This document shows, in pieces, positions 1-5,574 of a stretch of DNA of 5,574 nt. The notes under the pieces are model-generated. The model did not search any database, had not been told where the DNA came from, and saw only the letters and a list, made by a program, of their open reading frames with translations. The position numbers and the translations under genes were made by a program. Source of the stretch: Candidatus Omnitrophota bacterium (lineage in GTDB: Bacteria > Omnitrophota > Gorgyraeia > Pluralincolimonadales > Pluralincolimonadaceae); contig JAQTVK010000076.1 of NCBI GenBank assembly GCA_028706795.1, positions 1 through 5,574 of the forward strand, given 5' to 3'. Numbering within the stretch: the stretch's first letter is position 1; each line of letters begins with the position of its first letter.

Positions 1-977
1 GGGGCGCCGGTAACCGACCCTCCCGGGAAGAGGCTCTCGAATATATCGAAATAAGTAACGCCGTTCTTTAAGATGCTCTTTACGGTCGAGGTCATCTGGA
101 AGAGGGTATTGTATCTTTCGACATCAAAGAGCGAAGAGGCCTTGACGCTTCCGGTCTTTGAGATCTTCCCGAGGTCGTTGCGTATCAGGTCTACGATCAT
201 CAGGTTTCCCGCGACCTCTTTGGCATTGCGCTTCAGCTCCGATATCCTGTCGGCGTCCTCCCTGGTATTCGCACCCCTTTCGGCCGTCCCTTTCATCGGC
301 CTGGAATATACGGTATTGCCGTTTCTCCTGAAGAAGAGCTCGGGGGAGAGTGAGAGCAGGTGTTCATCGCCCATCTTGCAGAAGGCGGCGTACGGCACGC
401 TCTGTTTCTCCTTTAGGTCCCGGTAGAACGAAAAAGCGCTTCCTGAAAAACCGAAGGAATACTTCCCGGTAAAATTGACCTGGTAGGTGTCACCGTTCGT
501 TATATGTTTTTTTATCCGGGAGATCTTGCTGAAGTAGGCAGGCCTCGTAATGCTGAAGGAGGGATTATCGACTCGAAAATCGAGCCGGGTCGCGGTGCCG
601 GCGAAAAGGCCGGGAACAGGGCGAGATAACTTTCCCGTCCTGTGGTCGAAGACGGTAATCTCTTTGAATACGCACAGGTTGATCAGGGGATAACGAAAAG
701 AGCCTAGCGGCCCGAAAGACCCCCTTTCGAAGCAATATCCCAGCTCATAGGAGAAGTATCCGGCCAGGAAGTGCCCCTTCGAATATTCCTCTATGCGTCC
801 GAAGGCCCGCCTGACATCGCCGGGCCTGTATACCTTTATGGTATCGACCGGGTCGAAGAGGATGTAGCTTTTCGAATTTTCGCCGTCAAAAAGGCTCGTC
901 TCGAAAAGCATGAAACATCCGTGTTTTTTCAAGAAATCATCATCCAGGCGGGGAAGCCCGGGGAGCGTTTTTCCCAT
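1..977 (-). CDS. pabB: Aminodeoxychorismate synthase component I (PabB), 3' end cut by window edge
   Basis: PabB converts chorismate to 4-amino-4-deoxychorismate with ammonia from a glutaminase partner, the first committed step to p-aminobenzoate for folate, in the cytoplasm. Reading the minus strand from ATG at 977 gives 325 full codons plus two bases. Visible family motifs, in order: GYFSYELG (73-80) in the N-terminal domain, NGDTYQVNFT (161-170), SPELF (211-215), PMKGTAERG (227-235), LIRNDLGKI (264-272), RYNTLFQMTSTV (288-299) and FPGGSVTGAP (317-326). Lysine 229 in PMKGT matches the PIKGT lysine that marks PabB; anthranilate synthase TrpE normally has an alanine there. An in-frame TGA lies four codons upstream of the ATG, so this is the earliest possible start; no Shine-Dalgarno sequence is visible before it. 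The remaining C-terminal part, and any fused aminodeoxychorismate lyase (PabC) domain, lies outside the window. A TrpE or isochorismate synthase identity is less likely because of PMKGT. Confidence 0.93.
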   Translation of the reverse strand, partial: MGKTLPGLPRLDDDFLKKHGCFMLFETSLFDGENSKSYILFDPVDTIKVYRPGDVRRAFGRIEEYSKGHFLAGYFSYELGYCFERGSFGPLGSFRYPLINLCVFKEITVFDHRTGKLSRPVPGLFAGTATRLDFRVDNPSFSITRPAYFSKISRIKKHITNGDTYQVNFTGKYSFGFSGSAFSFYRDLKEKQSVPYAAFCKMGDEHLLSLSPELFFRRNGNTVYSRPMKGTAERGANTREDADRISELKRNAKEVAGNLMIVDLIRNDLGKISKTGSVKASSLFDVERYNTLFQMTSTVKSILKNGVTYFDIFESLFPGGSVTGA

Positions 978-1001
978 AGCGTAATGATATCACAAAATGA
1001 C

Positions 1002-1030
1002 TTGCATTAGGAGATATGTTAATGTATTAT
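1002..1030 (+). promoter_or_regulatory. Candidate sigma70-type promoter for the glycosidase-amidohydrolase operon
   Basis: TTGCAT at 1002-1007 (three of six matches to the -35 consensus) is separated by exactly 17 bases from TATTAT at 1025-1030 (five of six matches to the -10 consensus). Transcription would start near 1037, giving a leader of about 30 bases that includes the Shine-Dalgarno sequence. A second -10-like word, TATAAC at 1033-1038, lacks a well-spaced -35 element. The assignment rests on consensus matching only. Confidence 0.4.
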
Positions 1031-1057
1031 TGTATAACATTCAGGGGGATGCAACTT

Positions 1058-1063
1058 AGGAGG
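1058..1063 (+). promoter_or_regulatory. Shine-Dalgarno sequence of the glycosidase gene
   Basis: AGGAGG lies four bases before the ATG at 1068, within a longer purine run AGGAGGGGAG. It fixes the start of the large open reading frame, which then opens with a signal peptide. The spacing is slightly short of the usual 5-9 bases, but the G-rich run allows an alternative register. Confidence 0.8.
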
Positions 1064-1067
1064 GGAG

Positions 1068-4000
1068 ATGTATAGCAAAAAGCTAGGTTTTGTCCTTGTA
1101 TTGTCGGTTCTCGCCTGTTTCAGCCAGTTTTCCCACGCCGCGGAATGGAATGTATCCGCATCTTCAAGCGGAGAGGAATTATACCCGCAACTAGCAATAG
1201 ACGGCGACCCGTCTACCCGCTGGTCCAGCAAGTTCGAAGATAACCAATGGTTGATCATCGACCTTGGCCAACCGACCGAGATAAAGAAGATAGCTCTCAC
1301 CTGGGAAGCCGCCTACGCAAGCGAATACAATATCCTCGTCTCCGATGATAAGGCCCTATGGAAAAAGGTCTATGGGAAGAAAAACGGTTCCGGCGGGACG
1401 GAAGCCATAAAGATCATGCCCCCGGTCAAAGCCCGGTACGTGAAATTGGAGCTTATTACACGAGCGACCAAATGGGGTTTTTCGCTTTTCGAGGTCGAAT
1501 TTAACGCCCCTGACCCGATAAAGGCGAAGGCGACCGCGTCGTCCGGAGACGCCGATTTCAGCGCGGATAAGGCGATCGACGGCAATATGCAGTCACGCTG
1601 GTCTAGTAAATTTGAGGACAACCAATGGTGGCAGGCCAACTTCGACGCCCCGCAGAAGATATGCGGCGTGATACTTAATTGGGAGACCGCCTTTACCGAG
1701 ATATATAACATAGAAGTAAAGGACACCGCCGGGAACTGGAAGAAGGTATATGAGACTTCGGACGGTGACGGCAAAACAGATATCATATATTTCGATCCTG
1801 TGGAAGCGGCCGCGCTTAAGATAAACTGCATCCAGCGCGGGACCGGATGGGGCAACTCCCTATGGGAAGTAACTTTCCTCGATGGAAATAAGCCGCCCGT
1901 GATAACTAGGAGCGGCGCGCAGACCGACATAAAACTACCCGTAAAAATGAAGCTCGGAGGGGTCATCCTGAGATGGGATGAGGACTATCCCAAATCTTTT
2001 ACCGTTGAGATCTCGCCGGACGGCCGAGCTTGGGAAGAAGTATTCAAGACAGATAAGAATAAGACAAAACAGGATTGGGTCTATTTCAAGGCCGGCATGG
2101 TAAAGGAATTCAGGATAAAGTGCCTTGAATCCGCAACAGGAAAGGAATGCGTCCTAAAGAGTTTTGAGCCGAAGAGCGCAGAAGAACAGGCGACGCCGAT
2201 AAAGATCTACCAGGCGCTCGCGAAATCATCCCCGTCCGGTTATTACCCGATGTGGCTGCGCCGGGTCCAGGAATTTTGGACGGTGGTCGGCGCGCCGGAT
2301 TCGAATGACGAAGGGCTCTTGAGCGAGACCGGCACCTTTGAACCGTACAAAGGCGGCTTTACCGTTATGCCCTTTGTATATGACGGCAAGAAACTTTACA
2401 CCGCTGATAACTGCAAGGTCAGCCAGAGCCTGCTCGAAGATTACCTGCCCATTCCCACCGTAAGATGGGACCACGGCGACTGGACGATGGAAGTTACGGC
2501 AATATCGGCCGGCGGGTCGACGATGGAACTCAGGTACAGGTTCAAGAATACCGGGGATAAACCGTTCAACGGCCTGTTCGACCTCGCGGTGCGGCCGGTG
2601 CAGTTGAATCCCATATGGCAGGGCGGCGGATTCAGCCCTATAAATACGGTAGACTGTGTACCTCCGAAACTGCTGATAAACGGGCAGGCCAAACTGGCCT
2701 CAGGCACGGCAGGAGTAAAGATGGCGGCAGTCTCTTATTCTTCTTCGGGGGATATCATCGATTTCCTGGAGAAGGGAGGACTTCCTGATTCCGCAGCCGC
2801 GCAAAGCGGCGAAGGGACCGCCTCTGCCGGACTTTCTTATGCGCTCAAAGCCGCTCCGGGCGAGACGAAGGATTTCATCATCCAGTTCCCGGCCGGCGAT
2901 AAGATCGCGGACTTCGACAGCGAACTCCAGAAGCAGGCGGCGATGTGGGCCGGGTTGGAGAACCGCTTTACCATCAATATCCCGGAGAAACGGCTCATCG
3001 ATGTAATGAAGACGAATATCGCCTATATCCTTATCAATAAGGACGGGTCGTGGACAAAGCCCGGCTCGCGCAATTACAGCCATTCGTGGATACGCGACGG
3101 TTCCCTGACGTGCACGGCGCTTTTGAAGGTGGGCCTGAATGAGCCGGTCAAGGAGTGGCTGGAAGCCTACACCTCCAAGGTTTCGGACAACGGTTTTGTT
3201 CCGTTTATCATATTCGATGGGGCCAATGCCGTAGGCAATAATGATAACGGCTCAGGCGAGGGCGTCGAGTGGGACGCTCAAGGCGAGTATGTCTTCGCTG
3301 TCCGCAACTATATCGATTATTCGGGAGACAAGGCATACCTGCCGGTGGTATACCCTAAGGTCGTAAAGGTCCTGGAATTTACGCGCAGCCTCCGCCGGCG
3401 CACAATGGGCAATGATTTCAAGACCGACCCGAAGAAGCAGCCATATTACGGGATCCTTCCCAAATCCAACAGCCACGAAGGTTATTATCCCGCGATGACA
3501 AGCTATTGGGATGATTTCTTCTGCCTGAAAGGGTTCAAGGACGGGGTCTATCTCGCCAACCTGATGGGGGATACGGCTAACGCTAAATGGATGCAGGAGG
3601 AAGTCAACGATTTCCGCAAGTGCATATACGATTCCATAAAGTTAGTGGCGGAACGAAACAAAATAAATTATATCGCCGGATGCGTAGAGAAGGCCGACTT
3701 CGACTCGACCTCGACCGCTATTGCTATAGTTGCGGCCGGAGAATTGGAATACATGCCGAAGGACCTGTTAAAGAACACCTTCGACAGGTATTTCGCCGAT
3801 TTCAGCAAAGGCATGGAGCCGGGGCACGAGAGGTCGTTCACCCCTTACGAGGTCCGTTCCGCCAACGCCTATTTCAGGATGGACCAGCGCGAGCGAGGCC
3901 TCACTATGTTGAGGTACTTCACGAAAGATTCGGTCAGGCCGTACGGTTGGAACCATATGGCAGAGGTCGTATACGGCAAACCCCGCACCCCGTCGTATAT

Positions 4001-4304
4001 CGGCGACATGCCGCATACATGGGTCGGGTCGGGTTATATCGACGCGGTCCGGACGATGTTCGTTTATGATGATGACGGAAAGCTCATCCTCGGCGAAGGC
4101 CTGGCCCCGGAATGGTTTGACAGGGGCATAGAGGTAAAGGACCTGCCTACGCCATACGGCAAGATCTGCTACGTTATAAAGAAAGAGGGCGATACGATCA
4201 AGTATTTCATCTACGGCACCGCCAAGCCCCCTAAGGGGGTCAAATTCGTCCTGCCGAAAGAGTTTAAAGATCTTAAAGTCGAGGAGATGACAGCGAAGCA
4301 GTGA
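1068..4304 (+). CDS. Exported multi-module glycosidase-like protein: discoidin (CBM32-like) repeats plus six-hairpin catalytic region
   Basis: 1078 residues. Residues 1-24 are a signal peptide (Lys4-Lys5, hydrophobic core 6-18). Cleavage could follow Ala24 (SHA-A), or the protein could be a lipoprotein through Cys17 (SVLAC). Residues 27-145 and 151-270 are two discoidin-type beta-sandwiches with AIDG and RWSS loops; about 287-367 is a third, truncated copy. Residues 378-625 look like the N-terminal beta-sandwich of six-hairpin glycosidases. About 632-1000 is the (alpha/alpha)6 barrel, with HSWIRDGS (672-679), EGVEWDAQGEY (731-741), GILPKSNSHEGY (795-806), YWDDFF (813-818) and PHTWVGSGY (982-990). 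About 1005-1065 forms a closing beta-sandwich. Arg676-Asp677 resemble the subsite -1 Arg-Asp pair of GH15 glucoamylases. Glu804, Glu734 and Glu740 are candidate catalytic acids, by inference only. The protein probably binds and cleaves a polysaccharide or glycan outside the cytoplasm. I cannot name the GH family or substrate; an inactive binding protein or a phosphorylase is not excluded. It overlaps the next gene by four bases. Confidence 0.88.
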   Translation: MYSKKLGFVLVLSVLACFSQFSHAAEWNVSASSSGEELYPQLAIDGDPSTRWSSKFEDNQWLIIDLGQPTEIKKIALTWEAAYASEYNILVSDDKALWKKVYGKKNGSGGTEAIKIMPPVKARYVKLELITRATKWGFSLFEVEFNAPDPIKAKATASSGDADFSADKAIDGNMQSRWSSKFEDNQWWQANFDAPQKICGVILNWETAFTEIYNIEVKDTAGNWKKVYETSDGDGKTDIIYFDPVEAAALKINCIQRGTGWGNSLWEVTFLDGNKPPVITRSGAQTDIKLPVKMKLGGVILRWDEDYPKSFTVEISPDGRAWEEVFKTDKNKTKQDWVYFKAGMVKEFRIKCLESATGKECVLKSFEPKSAEEQATPIKIYQALAKSSPSGYYPMWLRRVQEFWTVVGAPDSNDEGLLSETGTFEPYKGGFTVMPFVYDGKKLYTADNCKVSQSLLEDYLPIPTVRWDHGDWTMEVTAISAGGSTMELRYRFKNTGDKPFNGLFDLAVRPVQLNPIWQGGGFSPINTVDCVPPKLLINGQAKLASGTAGVKMAAVSYSSSGDIIDFLEKGGLPDSAAAQSGEGTASAGLSYALKAAPGETKDFIIQFPAGDKIADFDSELQKQAAMWAGLENRFTINIPEKRLIDVMKTNIAYILINKDGSWTKPGSRNYSHSWIRDGSLTCTALLKVGLNEPVKEWLEAYTSKVSDNGFVPFIIFDGANAVGNNDNGSGEGVEWDAQGEYVFAVRNYIDYSGDKAYLPVVYPKVVKVLEFTRSLRRRTMGNDFKTDPKKQPYYGILPKSNSHEGYYPAMTSYWDDFFCLKGFKDGVYLANLMGDTANAKWMQEEVNDFRKCIYDSIKLVAERNKINYIAGCVEKADFDSTSTAIAIVAAGELEYMPKDLLKNTFDRYFADFSKGMEPGHERSFTPYEVRSANAYFRMDQRERGLTMLRYFTKDSVRPYGWNHMAEVVYGKPRTPSYIGDMPHTWVGSGYIDAVRTMFVYDDDGKLILGEGLAPEWFDRGIEVKDLPTPYGKICYVIKKEGDTIKYFIYGTAKPPKGVKFVLPKEFKDLKVEEMTAKQ
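1146..2168 (+). repeat. Three tandem discoidin-type modules (third truncated) within the glycosidase gene
   Basis: Module 1 covers about 1146-1502, module 2 about 1518-1877 and module 3 about 1926-2168. All three share a core pattern: a hydrophobic strand ending in W-(E/D) (LTWE, LNWE, LRWD), then a YNI-V or FTVEI strand, then a W-(K/E)-(K/E)-V turn (LWKKVY, NWKKVY, AWEEVF). Modules 1 and 2 also share an identical 11-residue loop, RWSSKFEDNQW, encoded at 1218-1250 and 1596-1628. Module 3 lacks the first ~40 residues, including this loop and the AIDG motif. In discoidin and CBM32 domains these N-terminal loops usually contribute to ligand or calcium binding, so module 3 is likely structural. 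Boundaries are approximate. Confidence 0.8.
4227..4239 (+). other. Short GC-rich inverted repeat near the end of the glycosidase gene
   Basis: CCCCC (4227-4231) and GGGGG (4235-4239) flank TAA and could form a five-base-pair stem with a three-base loop in the mRNA, about 60 bases before the downstream start codon. The codons read Lys-Pro-Pro-Lys-Gly-Val-Lys, so the symmetry may be incidental. No T-run follows, so it is not a terminator. Confidence 0.3.
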
Positions 4305-5092
4305 TAATCGACATCCATACCCACGCCTGGCCGGAGAAAGTATCCGGTAAAGCGAGGGAGAACCTCGAGCGGATTTTCGGGGAGAAGATGGTCTGCGATC
4401 CCACCGTCCCTAACCTCCTCAAATATATGGATAAAAACGGCGTTGACGTAAGCGTTATATGCGCCGTCGCTACGAGGCCCGCACAGGTCCCCGCGATCAA
4501 CGACTGGCTTTTTGGGACAAGGAGCGGGAGGCTTAAGGTCTTTTGCGCGATGCATCCTGCCTATGATAATTGGAAAGACGAACTCAAAAGGATAAAAGAC
4601 AGGGGCGACGGGATAAAATTCCAACCGGAATTCCAGGATTTCTACGTCGATGATGTGCAACTCATGCCTATCTACGGAGAGATGGAGAGACTTGATATCC
4701 CTGTCCTTTTCCATTGCGGGGAGGAGCTCTCGGGTACAATGAAGGTGCGCTCGTCGCCTTCCCGGATCTCCAAGGTCAAAGAGAGATTCCCGCGCCTTAA
4801 GATCATCGGCGCGCACTTTGGCGGGTTCCGGCTGTGGGATGAGGTCAAAGAGCACCTCTTGGGCAAGGATATCTACCTCGATACGTCTTTCTTCTTCGGA
4901 TTCCTGCCGGATGTTGAGGCAAAACAGCTTCTTTTGGAACATCGCCCGGACCGGCTCATTTTCGGGACTGATTTCCCGCTTGTAGACCAGAAGAAAGACC
5001 TGGGCTTTTTGCGGGAACTCGATATATCCGAAGAACTTAAAGAAAAAATCCTTTTCCGGAACGCTCAACTTTTACTTTACAAACCTGCCTGA
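4301..5092 (+). CDS. Amidohydrolase-family (Amidohydro_2-like) metal-dependent hydrolase
   Basis: 263 residues, typical in length for small single-domain amidohydrolases with a TIM-barrel fold. Visible metal and active-site positions: the HxH motif in IDIHTHAW (His6, His8) at the end of strand 1, His138 in VLFHCG, His172 in IIGAHFGG and Asp224 in LIFGTDFPL, the usual place of the catalytic aspartate. GIKFQPEFQ (104-112), followed by the DD...PIYGEME region, is also characteristic of the Amidohydro_2 group. There is no signal peptide or membrane segment, so the protein is predicted to be cytoplasmic. Start: GTG at 4301, overlapping the upstream TGA as GTGA. The nearest purine-rich stretch, GAGGAG at 4281-4286, is 14 bases away, so translation is probably coupled to the upstream gene. 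The family covers decarboxylases, lactonases and amidases, so the substrate cannot be assigned; pairing with a glycosidase makes a sugar-derived lactone or ester one speculative possibility. Confidence 0.88.
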   Translation: MIIDIHTHAWPEKVSGKARENLERIFGEKMVCDPTVPNLLKYMDKNGVDVSVICAVATRPAQVPAINDWLFGTRSGRLKVFCAMHPAYDNWKDELKRIKDRGDGIKFQPEFQDFYVDDVQLMPIYGEMERLDIPVLFHCGEELSGTMKVRSSPSRISKVKERFPRLKIIGAHFGGFRLWDEVKEHLLGKDIYLDTSFFFGFLPDVEAKQLLLEHRPDRLIFGTDFPLVDQKKDLGFLRELDISEELKEKILFRNAQLLLYKPA

Positions 5093-5104
5093 AAAAAGTA
5101 TAAT
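5076..5104 (+). promoter_or_regulatory. Candidate sigma70-type recA promoter, starting inside the amidohydrolase gene
   Basis: TTTACA (5076-5081, five of six matches) and TATAAT (5099-5104, six of six) are separated by exactly 17 bases. This is the best promoter match I found in the window. The -35 element lies in the last codons of the amidohydrolase gene, which ends at 5092. Transcription would start near 5111 and leave a leader of about 119 bases before the recA ATG. An AT-rich inverted repeat, AATTA-N6-TAATT (5102-5117), overlaps the -10 element and the start point. No CTGT-N8-ACAG or GAAC-N4-GTTC type LexA site was seen nearby. Confidence 0.65.
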
Positions 5105-5158
5105 TAATCTAATAATTTGAGGCCTACCGAAAGATTTTTGAAAGAAAATCCTTAAAGG

Positions 5159-5182
5159 CTTCGTCTATTACTATAGGCGAAG
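5159..5182 (+). other. Stem-loop in the recA leader (possible attenuator, weak terminator or RNA structure)
   Basis: CTTCGTCTAT (5159-5168) pairs with ATAGGCGAAG (5173-5182) across a four-base loop, giving ten consecutive pairs with one G-U wobble. Two further G-U pairs could extend the base. The sequence after it (TTGATTAAAC) is only mildly T-rich, so it is at best a weak intrinsic terminator. It lies downstream of the candidate recA start point, so it would be present both in recA mRNA and in read-through transcripts from the upstream operon. An upstream GAGGCC (5119-5124) could instead pair with GGCTTC (5157-5162), using one G-U wobble, and compete with it. Confidence 0.55.
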
Positions 5183-5195
5183 TTGATTAAACATA

Positions 5196-5209
5196 TGCCG
5201 CAATCGGCA
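5196..5209 (+). other. Second short stem-loop just before the recA ribosome binding site
   Basis: TGCCG (5196-5200) and CGGCA (5205-5209) form five pairs around a CAAT loop, ending 4 bases before the A/G-rich ribosome binding region (5214-5227). It could influence ribosome access or mRNA stability, or be chance. Confidence 0.35.
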
Positions 5210-5213
5210 AAAC

Positions 5214-5227
5214 AAGGGAAGGGGAAG
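5214..5227 (+). promoter_or_regulatory. recA ribosome binding region
   Basis: A continuous purine stretch, AAGGGAAGGGGAAG, ends two bases before the ATG at 5230. AAGGGG at 5219-5224 gives a five-base spacing and supports that start. An in-frame TAA at 5188-5190 shows the reading frame cannot extend much further upstream. Confidence 0.75.
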
Positions 5228-5229
5228 AT

Positions 5230-5574
5230 ATGGTAAAGAAGGACGAAAAGGAAATAAAGAGGGAAGAAAAAGAGGCGCAGAAGGAGCAGGGCGAGCGCAC
5301 TAAGGCGCTTGAATTGGCACTGGCGCACATCGAGAAGCAGTTCGGGAAAGGTTCGATAATGAAGCTGGGGCAAGAGACACATGCGGTCGTCGAGTCCATC
5401 CCGACAGGCGCCCTCTCGCTCGATTTAGCGATAGGCGTAGGTGGAATACCGAGAGGACGCGTTATCGAGATATACGGTCCTGAATCATCCGGCAAGACTA
5501 CGCTTTCCTTGAGCGTGATCGCCGAAGCGCAGAAGAAAGGCGGGACCGCCGCTTTCATTGATGCCGAACACGCG
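5230..5574 (+). CDS. recA: RecA recombinase, N-terminal part, cut by window edge
   Basis: RecA forms ATP-dependent filaments on single-stranded DNA for homologous recombination and repair, and in many bacteria triggers LexA self-cleavage. The first 115 residues are visible. IEKQFGKGSIMKLG (34-47) is the conserved N-terminal RecA signature, GPESSGKT (83-90) is the Walker A motif with Lys89, and AAFIDAEHA (107-115) is the following conserved strand and active-site region. Relative to E. coli RecA there are about 16 extra residues before the KAL...IEKQFGKGS core. They are almost entirely Lys, Glu, Arg, Asp and Gln, and likely helical. The Walker B motif, the DNA-binding loops and the C-terminal domain lie outside the window. 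The gene has its own candidate promoter and ribosome binding region, and is read in the same direction as the upstream operon. Identification is secure. Confidence 0.97.
   Translation, partial: MVKKDEKEIKREEKEAQKEQGERTKALELALAHIEKQFGKGSIMKLGQETHAVVESIPTGALSLDLAIGVGGIPRGRVIEIYGPESSGKTTLSLSVIAEAQKKGGTAAFIDAEHA

Larger units (their letters stand above)
978..1067. promoter_or_regulatory. Divergent intergenic region between pabB and the glycosidase gene
   Basis: This 90-base, AT-rich spacer must hold the start signals of both divergent genes. On the plus strand it contains the promoter candidate at 1002-1030 and the Shine-Dalgarno sequence at 1058-1063. On the minus strand a TTGCAT (1054-1049) is followed 14 bases later by TACAAT (1034-1029), or 18 bases later by ATAATA (1030-1025). 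Either could drive pabB, but neither is convincing. A short inverted repeat, AATGT (1021-1025) and ACATT (1037-1041), lies across the plus-strand -10 region and could be an operator, though arms this short arise by chance in AT-rich DNA. Confidence 0.5.

Noticed and set aside
73..426. Plus-strand open frame (117 codons) within pabB
   Set aside because: It lies opposite a well-supported PabB reading frame and resembles no known protein.
1021..1041. Operator-like palindrome AATGT-N11-ACATT
   Set aside because: Five-base arms in AT-rich DNA are expected by chance, and it matches no regulator site I recognise. It is mentioned only under the intergenic region.
1370..1966. Minus-strand open frame (198 codons) opposite the discoidin modules
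   Set aside because: Its repeated segments are the reverse reading of the duplicated RWSSKFEDNQW loop, and it has no independent evidence of coding.
3587..4069. Plus-strand open frame (160 codons) in another frame of the glycosidase gene
   Set aside because: It is rich in Arg, Gly and His, as expected from an out-of-frame reading, and overlaps conserved catalytic motifs of the real gene.
4211..5068. Long minus-strand open frame (285 codons) opposite the amidohydrolase gene
   Set aside because: The plus strand encodes a protein with clear amidohydrolase motifs. The minus-strand translation has no recognisable motif, so it is an antisense shadow.
5093..5160. Intrinsic terminator after the amidohydrolase gene
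   Set aside because: No GC-rich stem followed by a T-run is present. The ATTTTT stretch at 5134-5139 can only form a weak AU-rich hairpin.
5195..5236. Small 13-codon open frame starting at ATG 5195 and overlapping the recA start
   Set aside because: No Shine-Dalgarno sequence precedes it and its composition looks random. A leader peptide cannot be excluded but is not supported.
1..5574. CRISPR array, insertion sequence, toxin-antitoxin or phage module
   Set aside because: No regularly spaced repeats, terminal inverted repeats, transposase motifs or small paired genes were found on either strand.

Overview
The window looks like bacterial chromosome with moderate GC (about half by eye). It holds two complete genes between two truncated housekeeping genes. 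From left to right: the first ~326 codons of a minus-strand aminodeoxychorismate synthase component I gene (pabB, cut by the left edge); a 90-base divergent intergenic region; a plus-strand gene for a 1078-residue exported carbohydrate-active protein with three discoidin-type (F5/8C, CBM32-like) modules and a six-hairpin (alpha/alpha)6 glycosidase-like catalytic region; an amidohydrolase-family TIM-barrel gene overlapping it by 4 bases; a 137-base non-coding interval; and the first 115 codons of recA, cut by the right edge.

The organism cannot be named from this window. Isoleucine ATA and arginine AGG codons are used freely in all genes. Together with the moderate GC, the large exported glycosidase and the folate and recA genes with no familiar neighbours, this would fit an uncultured lineage such as Omnitrophota or a related deep-branching group. 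That is a low-confidence inference. No phage, plasmid, insertion-sequence, CRISPR or defence signature is visible, and no tRNA or rRNA was recognised.

The glycosidase and amidohydrolase genes form a tight two-gene operon (GTGA overlap, GTG second start) behind a plausible sigma70-type promoter at 1002-1030. The first protein carries an export signal and the second does not, so the pair would span the envelope and the cytoplasm. A good candidate recA promoter (TTTACA, 17 bases, TATAAT) begins inside the last codons of the amidohydrolase gene. It would give a leader of about 119 bases containing two stem-loops. No terminator is obvious between the operon and recA, and no SOS box of a familiar type was found.

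I see no evidence for an entirely new multi-gene system. The least explained items are the glycosidase, whose family and substrate I cannot assign, its coupling to a cytoplasmic hydrolase, and the structured recA leader.
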